A stretch of 64,000 nt of DNA from Pseudomonadota bacterium (GTDB taxonomy: Bacteria; Pseudomonadota; Gammaproteobacteria; Burkholderiales; Burkholderiaceae_C): assembly GCA_029780695.1 (NCBI GenBank), contig JAKOYD010000149.1, positions 1 through 64,000 on the forward strand, read 5' to 3'. Position numbers and translations under genes: made by a program. This document shows, in pieces, positions 19,442 to 26,825 of this stretch (the stretch's first letter is position 1; the number at the start of each line of letters is the position of its first letter). A model generated the notes under the pieces. It was given only the letters and a program-made list of their open reading frames with translations. It was not told where the DNA came from and did not search any database.

Positions 19442-19457
19442 TGGCAAGCAAGTTGCT
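19442..19457 (+). promoter_or_regulatory. Sigma-54 (-24/-12) promoter
   Basis: TGGCAAGCAAGTTGCT matches TGGCACG-N4-TTGCW at 11 of 12 consensus positions, with GG and GC at the required 12-base distance. It lies 38 bases upstream of the start codon at 19495 and downstream of three dyads. The same locus encodes a sigma-54-dependent response regulator. Confidence 0.75.
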
Positions 19458-19494
19458 TCATGACTCGCATCAATAAGCATATGGCTGACTGGTC

Positions 19495-19851
19495 ATGAAA
19501 CCGATCTCGCTTTCCGCCCTGGTCTTGGTCACCTGCGCTGGCGCCAGTTGGGCGCAGGCACCGGGCTTCGTGGCGGGGGTGCATCCCGACCGGCGCCCCG
19601 ACAACGCGCCGCAGATCAGCCAGCAGGCGACGAGCCCCGAAACGCTGTCGCGCCATCTGCGCGGCATCGACGGCCCCGCTCCTGGCAACGTGGAAACCAT
19701 CGCCGCCACTGGCAACTGGTGGGTGCCGTTGCGCGGCCCGGGCATGACCCCGCCCTATGACCCGCGCGGCTGGCATGCACAGCTTGGCGCCGCCGCACCG
19801 GCCACCGCGGCGCCTGCGGCTTCCGCGGCGTCAACCACCGCCGCCCAGTGA
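19495..19851 (+). CDS. Small secreted protein of unknown function
   Basis: A 118-aa protein with a clear signal peptide (ISLSALVLVTCAGASWAQ, cleavage near residue 21). The mature part is rich in Pro and charged residues (HPDRRPDNAPQISQQATSPE), has TGNWWVPLRGPGMTPPYDPR near the middle, and ends in an Ala/Thr/Pro-rich tail. I recognise no family. It is the first gene after the sigma-54 promoter, followed after 163 bases by the Met-rich repeat protein, so a periplasmic role in the same redox system is plausible. No strong ribosome binding site is visible upstream of the ATG. Confidence 0.65.
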   Translation: MKPISLSALVLVTCAGASWAQAPGFVAGVHPDRRPDNAPQISQQATSPETLSRHLRGIDGPAPGNVETIAATGNWWVPLRGPGMTPPYDPRGWHAQLGAAAPATAAPAASAASTTAAQ

Positions 19852-19935
19852 AGCCGGCATGACGCCCGTTTCCATCCGCTTTCGAGCGTTCGCGCAGCGC
19901 GCGCCGCTCACCCGAATCGCCGACGCCACGCAATG

Positions 19936-19951
19936 TGGCGCCAGCGGTGCT
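19936..19951 (+). promoter_or_regulatory. Weaker second sigma-54-like element
   Basis: TGGCGCCAGCGGTGCT keeps the GG and GC doublets with correct spacing and matches about 9 of 12 consensus positions. It lies 64 bases before the start codon of the Met-rich protein gene. It could give that gene its own sigma-54 start, or be chance in GC-rich sequence. Confidence 0.35.
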
Positions 19952-20014
19952 GCCGACAGGCAGAAAGGGGGCCTACGCCCCATTGGTAAGTTGTCTTGAT
20001 TGAAGGAGATCTCC

Positions 20015-20677
20015 ATGAAATTGGTTCGTAAAGCACTCGGTCTGTCGGTCATGGCTGCCGCTCTCGGCTTCGCCCTGCCCGCCATGGCACAGCAATCCGG
20101 CATGAGCGGCATGTCTGGCATGTCGGGTATGTCCGGCCAAAAAGGCATGTCGGGCATGAGCGGCATGTCGGGTATGTCCGGCATGAGCGGCATGTCCGGT
20201 ATGTCGGGCATGAGCGGCAACAAGCCCGCCGCTGGCGAGCAGAACCCTGGCATGGCTGGCATGTCGGGCATGTCCGGAATGAGCGGCATGAGCGGTCAGC
20301 AAGGCATGTCGGGCATGGGTGGCATGTCGGGTATGTCCGGCATGAGCGGCATGGGTGGCATGTCCGGCATGTCGGGCATGAGCGGCCAGAAAGGCATGTC
20401 CGGCATGAGCGGCATGTCGGGCCAGAAGGGCATGTCTGGCATGTCCGGCATGTCTGGCAACAAGGCGAAGGCCAAGGCCGCCAAGAAGAAAAAGGCCAAG
20501 AAGCGTGGTCAGCGCCAGCAGGGCATGAGCGGCATGTCCGGCATGAGCGGTATGTCCGGCATGAGCGGTATGTCCGGCATGTCCGGCATGTCCGGCATGA
20601 GCGGCATGTCGGGCATGGGCGGCATGTCCGGTATGTCCGGCATGGGCGGCATGTCTGGCATGACCGGCAACAAGTGA
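20015..20677 (+). CDS. Secreted Met-Ser-Gly repeat protein
   Basis: A 220-aa protein with a signal peptide (ALGLSVMAAALGFALPAMAQ, cleavage near residue 26). The mature chain is almost entirely GMSGMSG repeats with variants MGG, MAG and MTG, broken by QKG, QQG, NKPAAGEQNPG and one lysine-rich block (AKAKAAKKKKAKKRGQRQQ, near residues 147-165). It has about 48 Met among some 194 mature residues and no Cys or His. The ATG at 20015 has AAGGAG six bases upstream. A hairpin terminator follows. The codons alternate between AGC and TCN serines, so the repeat is maintained as protein and not as a recent DNA slip. Methionine arrays can bind Cu(I)/Ag(I) or absorb oxidants; both are inference. It distantly recalls the 'pentapeptide MXKDX' secreted proteins of Burkholderiales. 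Confidence 0.85.
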   Translation: MKLVRKALGLSVMAAALGFALPAMAQQSGMSGMSGMSGMSGQKGMSGMSGMSGMSGMSGMSGMSGMSGNKPAAGEQNPGMAGMSGMSGMSGMSGQQGMSGMGGMSGMSGMSGMGGMSGMSGMSGQKGMSGMSGMSGQKGMSGMSGMSGNKAKAKAAKKKKAKKRGQRQQGMSGMSGMSGMSGMSGMSGMSGMSGMSGMSGMGGMSGMSGMGGMSGMTGNK

Positions 20678-20725
20678 CCTTCTAGAACGGTCCTGTGCCG
20701 GCCTCGCTGTGGCGGGGCCGGCCTT

Positions 20726-20760
20726 GCCGGGGCATCCCTCACGGAAGCCCCGGCCTTTTC
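20726..20760 (+). terminator. Rho-independent terminator after the Met-rich gene
   Basis: Stem GCCGGGGC (20726-20733) pairs exactly with GCCCCGGC (20747-20754) across a 13-base loop and is followed by CTTTTC. It lies 49 bases after the Met-rich gene stop and 42 bases before the cytochrome gene, so it may limit read-through and set the ratio of the two products. Confidence 0.65.
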
Positions 20761-20801
20761 GACGAAAAGCAGTTTCCCCCCTTGCATTTCAGGAGCACGC
20801 G

Positions 20802-21674
20802 ATGCACGCGCCCTGGCTCAGATTTCTCCCCCGGTTGAGCGCCTTGTTGGCCATGGCATTGGCGTTGGGCGCCTGCCAGGACTCCAGCGCCCCCGCCAAC
20901 ACCGCGGCCGCGCCCGCCGCCAGCACCGCGGTACCCGTCGCCCCCGCCGCGGCCAAGCCGGCCAGCTACCACGCGGCCAAGTACGACCCCATCCATTTCA
21001 AGCCCGCCATCGAGAAGGCGACCGACCAGCAATGCCTGGCGTGCCACGCCGAAGTGCTCAAGCCCTCGGTGCGCAAGGCGTCTCCTGCGGGCGTGCCCTC
21101 CAGCCAAGCCAAGGCCTGGTATCAGGTCACGTCGACCTACCAGGGCGAGCAGGACACCTTCCACCGTCGCCACCTCGACACCGCCATGGCCAAGCAGCTG
21201 ATGAACATGCGCTGCACGACCTGCCACGAAGGCAACGACCCGCGCGAGGAAGCCACCGGCAGTTCGGCCACCGACTTCGGCCACCAGACGCTGCGCAAGA
21301 TGGTCAACCCCGAGACCACCTGCCTGAAGTGCCACGGCAAGATGAATTTCGAAGTCATGGGCCTGCCCGGCCCGTGGCCGCAGTCGAAGGAAGCCTTTCA
21401 GAACAACTGCCTGCTGTGCCACGCCGCCATTCGCACCACGCGGCACCAGGTCAACTACCTCAATGCCAAGGCCATCGAAGAAGCCGGCAAGACCAACGGC
21501 GACGTCTGCTTCGGCTGCCATGGCGGCCGCGCCTGGTACCGAACGCATTACCCGTATCCGCGCCATGCCTGGCCGGGCATGCCGCCCGAAGTGCCCGACT
21601 GGGCCAAGAGCCGCCCCACCGAAAGTGAAGTGCGTTTCATCGCCGCCGCCGTGACGTCGGGAGAAAAAAAATGA
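20802..21674 (+). CDS. Pentaheme c-type cytochrome lipoprotein
   Basis: A 290-aa protein with a lipoprotein signal (lipobox LGAC, lipid-bearing Cys25; Gln follows, so outer-membrane sorting is possible) and an Ala/Pro-rich linker to about residue 55. Five CxxCH heme sites follow: CLACH (78), CTTCH (138), CLKCH (174), CLLCH (203) and CFGCH (236), with scattered His as possible distal ligands. It probably carries electrons between the membrane or outer partners and the molybdoenzyme encoded next, whose start codon overlaps its stop (ATGA). AGGAG lies six bases before the ATG. It takes the place that a DmsC-type membrane anchor would have. Confidence 0.88.
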   Translation: MHAPWLRFLPRLSALLAMALALGACQDSSAPANTAAAPAASTAVPVAPAAAKPASYHAAKYDPIHFKPAIEKATDQQCLACHAEVLKPSVRKASPAGVPSSQAKAWYQVTSTYQGEQDTFHRRHLDTAMAKQLMNMRCTTCHEGNDPREEATGSSATDFGHQTLRKMVNPETTCLKCHGKMNFEVMGLPGPWPQSKEAFQNNCLLCHAAIRTTRHQVNYLNAKAIEEAGKTNGDVCFGCHGGRAWYRTHYPYPRHAWPGMPPEVPDWAKSRPTESEVRFIAAAVTSGEKK

Positions 21675-24280
21675 AGAGCAATGACCTGCCTCGCGAAACC
21701 GTGCGCTACCCCAGCGTCAACGACTCCATCGACCAGCATTCGGCCGGCTACAAGCGGCGCGACTTCCTGAAGATCGTCGGCGCCACCGCCGGCGCGGCCG
21801 GCCTGGTCAGCGTGGGCGTGGGCATCGCGCCCGAAAAGGCAGAAGCCTTTGCCTACGAGCCGTACTTCACGGACGACCAGCTCACCACCGTGGTGACGTC
21901 CTGCGCGCACAACTGCGGCTCGCGCCACGTGCTGGTGGCGCACAAGAAGGGCGACGTGATCGTGCGCCTGTCGACCGACAACGGCGAATACCAGGCCAAT
22001 GGCGCCTACGGCAAGGACACGTTTGAAGAGCCGCAGCTGCGCGCCTGCCTGCGCGGGCGCAGCTATCGTGCGCGCCTGTATTCGCCCGAGCGTCTGCTCT
22101 ACCCCATGAAGCGCGTCGGCGCGCGCAGTGAGCACAAGTTCAAGCGCATCAGCTGGGACCAGGCGCTGGACGAAATCGCGCAGAAGATGACGCAGCTGAA
22201 GAAGGACTTCGGCCCCACGGCGCTGCTCGACCAGAGCTACGCCGGCGCCAGCTACGGCGTGCTGCACAAGTCAGACCAGATCGAGGGCCTGCTGGGCCGC
22301 TTTCTGGGCATGTTCGGCTGCCGCACCAACTCGTGGAGCGTGCCGAGCTACCAGGGCACCACGTTCTCCAGCCGCATGACCTTCGGCACCATCCAGGACG
22401 GCAACGAGGACGACACCTTCGCCCACAGCAAGCTGATCATCATGTGGGGCTGGAACCCGGCCTACACCTTCCACGGCGGCAACACCTTCTACTACATGCG
22501 CATGGCCAAGCAGCGCGGCTGCAAGTTCGTGCTGGTTGATCCGCAGTACACCGATTCGGCCGCCGTGTACGACGCCTGGTGGATCCCCATCAAGCCCAAC
22601 ACCGACGCCGCCATGATGGCCGGCATGGCGCACCACATCTTCACCAACAACCTGCAGGACCAGAAGTTCATCAACAAGTTCTGCCTCGGCATGGACGCCG
22701 GGACGATGGGTGAGTACAAGGGCAAGGAGAACTTCAAGGACTACATCCTGGGCACCTACGACAAAACGCCCAAGACGCCCGAGTGGGCCGCCGCCATCTG
22801 CGGCGTGAAGGCCGAAGACATCATCAAGCTGGCGGAGATGTATGCCAAGACCAAGCCTGCGGCGCTGAAGGCGTCGTGGGCGCCGGGCCGCGCCAGCTAT
22901 GGCGAGCAATACAACCGCATGGCCGCCGCGCTGCAGGCCATGACGGGCAACATCGGCGTTCTGGGCGGCTGCGCCGAAGGCGTCGGCAAAGCCTGGCACA
23001 GCGAGAGCGTCGCCTATCCGTACGACGAAAACGCCAACCTGTGGTGGGCCTCAATCAAGTCCGACCGCTGGGCGCACTGCGTGCTGAACTACCCCAACGT
23101 CAAGCGCGAAGAACTGGGCCTGTGGCCGCGCGAAGACAAGCTGGACGGCCAGCCGCCCAACATCAAGGGCATCTTCTGGCAAGGCAGCGACTGGTTCAAC
23201 CAGCTCACCAACATCAACAAGGAAATCCAGGCGATCGAAAAGCTGGAGCTGGTGGTGTGCATGGACTCGACCATCACGCCCTCGGGCATCTGGGCCGACT
23301 ACCTGCTGCCGATCGCCACCCACTTTGAGCGGCACGACGTAGCGCTGCCTTGGTACAAGGGCCACTATTACATCCACCGCCCGAAAGTCATCGAGCCGCT
23401 GGGCGAAAGCAAGACCGACTTCCAGGTCTTCACTGAACTCAGCTACCGGCTGGAAGCGCTGGACCCGTCGCTCAAGAACCTGGGCAAGCGCTACAACCCG
23501 CGCGCCGACCGCAGCTACTTCCAGAACCCCGACGCCACCGACGAGGCCTACCTCAAGGCCTGGTGGGAAGGCAGCGTGCAGCACCACCAGCACGTCACCA
23601 TGTCGTGGGACGAGTTCAAGAAGCACGGCACCTACAAGTTCAAGCTGTCGGAGCCGCACGTCGCCTTCCGCGAGCAGATCACCAAGGGCAAGCCGTTCGA
23701 GACACCGTCGGGCAAGATCGAGATTCTGGCCACGCAACTGGCCGACATCACCGACTGGACCAAGACCCAGTACGGCTACGAAATCCCCTACATCCCGAAG
23801 TGGGTCGAGCCGTTCGAGTCACTCAACCACCCGATCGCCAAGCAGTACCCGTTCCACCTGATCAGCCCGCACCCGCGCTGGCGCACGCACTCGATCTTCA
23901 ACAACATCCCGTGGCTGCGCGAGACGTATGAGCAGGAAGTCACCATCAACGCCAGCGATGCCAAGAAGCTCGACATCAAGACCGGCGACACGGTCGAGGT
24001 CTGGAACGAGCGCGGCAAGTGCGTGGTGCCGGCCTACGTCACCGAACGCGTGCTGCCGGGTGTGCTGGTGCTGTTTGAAGGCGCCTGGATGGACCCGGAC
24101 AAGAACGGCGTCGACCGCGCCGGCAACCCCGACTTTTTGACGCTGGACAACCCCAGCCCCGCCGGCGCGTTTGCCTACAACAACGCCATGGTGCAGATCA
24201 AGAAGACCGACCTGGTGCACCGCCCCGGCTGGGACGACCTGGCTGTGGCCCGCTCGTCTGTCTTCCGCCGTGACATGTAA
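21671..24280 (+). CDS. Tat-exported DmsA-like molybdopterin oxidoreductase
   Basis: An 869-aa catalytic subunit of the DMSO reductase family. The Tat signal is RRDFLK at residues 29-34. The N-terminal cluster motif reads Cys78-x3-Cys82-x3-His86-x39-Cys126 (CAHNCGSRH, RACLRG). DmsA and relatives have Cys where this protein has His86. The text around it (RACLRGRS, YPMKRVGARSEHKF) is strongly DmsA-like. The Mo ligand is probably Ser226 in VPSYQG by position against DmsA. Later parts include WGWNPAYTFHGGNT, VDPQYTDS and a C-terminal molybdopterin-binding beta domain (IKTGDTVEVWNERG). It would reduce or oxidise a small periplasmic compound; the substrate is unknown. Partners are the overlapping pentaheme cytochrome, a DmsB-like ferredoxin and a TorD chaperone. 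Confidence 0.92.
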   Translation: MKSNDLPRETVRYPSVNDSIDQHSAGYKRRDFLKIVGATAGAAGLVSVGVGIAPEKAEAFAYEPYFTDDQLTTVVTSCAHNCGSRHVLVAHKKGDVIVRLSTDNGEYQANGAYGKDTFEEPQLRACLRGRSYRARLYSPERLLYPMKRVGARSEHKFKRISWDQALDEIAQKMTQLKKDFGPTALLDQSYAGASYGVLHKSDQIEGLLGRFLGMFGCRTNSWSVPSYQGTTFSSRMTFGTIQDGNEDDTFAHSKLIIMWGWNPAYTFHGGNTFYYMRMAKQRGCKFVLVDPQYTDSAAVYDAWWIPIKPNTDAAMMAGMAHHIFTNNLQDQKFINKFCLGMDAGTMGEYKGKENFKDYILGTYDKTPKTPEWAAAICGVKAEDIIKLAEMYAKTKPAALKASWAPGRASYGEQYNRMAAALQAMTGNIGVLGGCAEGVGKAWHSESVAYPYDENANLWWASIKSDRWAHCVLNYPNVKREELGLWPREDKLDGQPPNIKGIFWQGSDWFNQLTNINKEIQAIEKLELVVCMDSTITPSGIWADYLLPIATHFERHDVALPWYKGHYYIHRPKVIEPLGESKTDFQVFTELSYRLEALDPSLKNLGKRYNPRADRSYFQNPDATDEAYLKAWWEGSVQHHQHVTMSWDEFKKHGTYKFKLSEPHVAFREQITKGKPFETPSGKIEILATQLADITDWTKTQYGYEIPYIPKWVEPFESLNHPIAKQYPFHLISPHPRWRTHSIFNNIPWLRETYEQEVTINASDAKKLDIKTGDTVEVWNERGKCVVPAYVTERVLPGVLVLFEGAWMDPDKNGVDRAGNPDFLTLDNPSPAGAFAYNNAMVQIKKTDLVHRPGWDDLAVARSSVFRRDM

Positions 24281-24291
24281 GGAGCGACGCC

Positions 24292-25029
24292 ATGGCTGAA
24301 AAACAAGTCATCAACAAGCTGGGCGTGGACGCCAAGGCGCGCGTGAAGTACGCGCAGGAAACGCGCGACGCCACCACCTACAACCCGGTCAAGCCCGAGC
24401 AACAGTGGGGCTTCATCCACAACAACATGGATTGCATCGGCTGCCGGGCCTGCGAGATCGCCTGCAAGGACAAGAACGGCCTGCCGCCTGGTCCGCGCTT
24501 CCGGCGCGTGATGTATATCGAAGGCGGCAGCTTCCCGGACGTGTTCGCCTACAAGGTCAACATGTCGTGCAACCACTGCGCCGAGCCGGCCTGCCTGCCG
24601 TCGTGCCCCACCGGCGCCATCTGGAAGCGCGCCGACAACGGCGTGGTCGATATTGACAGCACGCTGTGCATTGGCTGCCGCCGCTGCGAAGCCACCTGCC
24701 CGTTCGGCGCGCCGCAGTACGACCCGACCGACAACACGGTCAAGAAGTGCAACCTGTGCATCGACGAACTCGAAGCCGGCCGCAAGCCCTATTGCGTATC
24801 GGCCTGCATGATGCGCGTGCTCGACATCGGCCCCATCGACCAGTTGCGCGCCGGCACCTGGGACACCAAGGCCATGGTCAAGGGCCAGGACGTGCCGGTG
24901 CGCCAGGTGCAGCACATGGCCAACCCCGAGCTGACCAACCCGTCCATCGTGTTCATCGCGCACCCGAAGGGCAAGGTCGAGGCGCCCGCCGCGCCCGCGA
25001 CCCCCGCCGCGCCGAAGGCATCGTCGTGA
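24292..25029 (+). CDS. DmsB-like four-cluster [4Fe-4S] electron transfer subunit
   Basis: A 245-aa ferredoxin subunit with four Cys groups: CIGCRACEIAC (near residue 47), CNHCAEPACLPSCP, CIGCRRCEATCP and CNLCIDEL with CVSAC. This is the DmsB/NrfC/PhsB layout that passes electrons to or from the molybdoenzyme. No signal peptide is present, so it would be exported bound to its Tat-bearing partner. The tail (residues 225-245) is Ala/Pro-rich. AAGGAG lies seven bases before the ATG. The stop overlaps the GTG start of the TorD gene. Confidence 0.93.
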   Translation: MAEKQVINKLGVDAKARVKYAQETRDATTYNPVKPEQQWGFIHNNMDCIGCRACEIACKDKNGLPPGPRFRRVMYIEGGSFPDVFAYKVNMSCNHCAEPACLPSCPTGAIWKRADNGVVDIDSTLCIGCRRCEATCPFGAPQYDPTDNTVKKCNLCIDELEAGRKPYCVSACMMRVLDIGPIDQLRAGTWDTKAMVKGQDVPVRQVQHMANPELTNPSIVFIAHPKGKVEAPAAPATPAAPKASS

Positions 25030-25751
25030 CCGCCGCCGCGCCCCTGGCTGAACGCATGGCCCCGCCCGCCGAATGGCTGGCGCTGGCCGCCGAGGACCTG
25101 CGGGCGCTGGCCTGGCTGCACGCCGAAGAGCGCAGCCCCGACGTGCTGGCCGCGCTGTTCGGCAACGGCTTCCCCGAAACGCTAACACTCGCCACGCCCG
25201 ACACGCCGGCGGCGCAGGCCATGTACGCCGCACTGCGCGCACTGGCCGGCGACGACTGCGACGGCACGCCGGCCGACGGCGCGCTGCCCGCGTCCAGCGC
25301 CGACGACCTGGCGGCCGACTACGCGGCCATTTACCTCACGCACGCGCTGCGCGCGTCGCCGCACGAATCGGTGTGGCGCGACGACGACCACCTCATGCTG
25401 CAAGGCCCGACCTTTGCCGTGCGCGACTTCTACCGTCGCCATGGCATGCAGGTGCCCGACTGGCGCGCGCGCGCCGACGACCACATCACGCACGAGCTCG
25501 AATTCACCGCCCTGCTGCTGGAGCGCGGTGAGCAGCGCGAAGCCGCGCGCTTTCTCAAGACGCACCTGCTGGCCTGGCTGCCCGACTTTGCGCGCCGCGT
25601 CGGCCAGCGCGCCGCCACCCCGTTTTACGCCGCGCTCGGCGCGCTGACCCTCGCCGCCTGCGAGGAATGCCAGCGCCGCCTGCCCGCCGTCGCGGTCATC
25701 CCGCCCGCGGTAGCCGCCGAGCCGCCCCGGCCGGGTGGTTGCAGCGGCTAG
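25026..25751 (+). CDS. TorD/DmsD family chaperone
   Basis: A 241-aa all-helical cytoplasmic chaperone of the TorD type, which would hold the molybdoenzyme precursor until cofactor insertion and Tat export. Family features include ADDLAADYAAIYLTHALRASPHESVW, the HESV-like loop, and DHITHELEFTALLLERG. A GTG start at 25026 overlaps the upstream stop (GTGA); an ATG at 25056 would give a protein ten residues shorter. The C-terminal tail (AAEPPRPGGCSG) is unusual and ends near a lone Cys. Position directly after the ferredoxin gene is typical of such operons. Confidence 0.87.
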   Translation: MTAAAPLAERMAPPAEWLALAAEDLRALAWLHAEERSPDVLAALFGNGFPETLTLATPDTPAAQAMYAALRALAGDDCDGTPADGALPASSADDLAADYAAIYLTHALRASPHESVWRDDDHLMLQGPTFAVRDFYRRHGMQVPDWRARADDHITHELEFTALLLERGEQREAARFLKTHLLAWLPDFARRVGQRAATPFYAALGALTLAACEECQRRLPAVAVIPPAVAAEPPRPGGCSG

Positions 25752-25779
25752 CGCCGGTTAGCGCGCATCATCGGCAGCC

Positions 25780-26817
25780 ATGCCGATACCCACCCTCTCC
25801 ATCGACGCCGAGCGTTGCGTGCACCAGCGCGTGCGCGGCGCGGCTTGCCAGGCTTGCGTGGACGCCTGTCCGCCTCAGGGCTGGCGCATGGGCGAAGAAG
25901 GGCTGGGCTTCGATCCCGACCGCTGTGACGCCTGCGGGCTGTGCACCGCCGCGTGCCCCACGCAAGCCCTGTCCCTGCCCGCCCCGGCGCCGCAATGGCG
26001 CACCACCACCCATGATCGGCGCGCGGCGTGGTGGAGCTGCGAGCGCGCCGGCGTGCCGGGTTCGGCCAGCGCGCGCTGCCTGTTGGCGCTGTCGCCCGCG
26101 TGGCTGCAAGCCTTCAGCCGGCAGCATGGGGTGGACGAACACGTCTTTGTGCCCGGCGCCTGCAGCATGTGCGACCGCGGCGCCGGCCTGGCCGAATGGC
26201 AGCGCCAGTGGCGCAGCCTGGCCACGCGGCAGCCGGTGGCGCTGCGCATCGCGCCAGCCGCCGACTGGCCGCGCCCCGATGCGCCCGCCGACGCCGGCCG
26301 GCGCCGCTTTTTGGCGCGCCCCAGCGCCCCGCCCCGCCCGGCAGCCGGCACGCTGACCAGCGCCCGCGAAGACGAACTCGCCCGCGCCCCCGCGGCGCGA
26401 CACCCTGGTTCAGCGCGCGCAGCGCCCCAGCCGGTGTGGACGGTGGACATCGCCCGCGAGCGCTGCACCCTGTGCCTGGCCTGCGTGCGCCTTTGCCCGA
26501 CGACTGCTATTAACTTTGTAGCTACCGACGCTGACTGCGCCAGCGCAACGTTCGGATTCGATGCCTCAAAATGCACCGGCTGCGGCCTGTGCACTGCCGC
26601 GTGTGACACCCGGGCGGTGTCGGCGCCGCGCGTGCCCAGCCCGGCCGACGCCGCCGCCGAGCCGCTGCGCTGGGCCGCGCGGCGCCTGCGCTGCGCGCGC
26701 TGCAACATTGACTTTCATCAATTCTCGGGCCCTGGCAGCGATCCACACTCGTTACCGGTCTGCCCCACTTGCGCCCCGGGTTCGCGACAGCGGCCCAACC
26801 GGGTCGTGCAGACCTGA
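25780..26817 (+). CDS. NapF-like polyferredoxin with four cluster motifs
   Basis: A 345-aa soluble protein without signal peptide or membrane segment. It has two pairs of ferredoxin motifs separated by about 150 residues: RCVHQRVRGAACQACVDAC (odd, NapF-like) and RCDACGLCTAACP in the N-terminal half, RCTLCLACVRLCP and KCTGCGLCTAAC in the C-terminal half. A CSMC lies between them, and a zinc-ribbon-like CARC plus CPTC pair is at the end. NapF proteins act in the cytosol on assembly of periplasmic molybdoenzymes; this longer form may do the same or move electrons. The region CYxLCS near 26505-26560 matches a dispersed repeat. The gene starts 28 bases after the chaperone gene. Confidence 0.8.
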   Translation: MPIPTLSIDAERCVHQRVRGAACQACVDACPPQGWRMGEEGLGFDPDRCDACGLCTAACPTQALSLPAPAPQWRTTTHDRRAAWWSCERAGVPGSASARCLLALSPAWLQAFSRQHGVDEHVFVPGACSMCDRGAGLAEWQRQWRSLATRQPVALRIAPAADWPRPDAPADAGRRRFLARPSAPPRPAAGTLTSAREDELARAPAARHPGSARAAPQPVWTVDIARERCTLCLACVRLCPTTAINFVATDADCASATFGFDASKCTGCGLCTAACDTRAVSAPRVPSPADAAAEPLRWAARRLRCARCNIDFHQFSGPGSDPHSLPVCPTCAPGSRQRPNRVVQT

Positions 26818-26825
26818 CCCACTCC

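Noticed and set aside
20015..20677. CRISPR-like or minisatellite reading of the regular DNA in this stretch
   Set aside because: The units are 9-base codon triplets with variable third positions and a good gene start; there are no spacers.
20710..20730. TGGCGGGGCCGGCCTTGC as a sigma-54 promoter of the cytochrome gene
   Set aside because: The GG-to-GC distance is three bases too long; the stretch is part of a GC-rich hairpin region.
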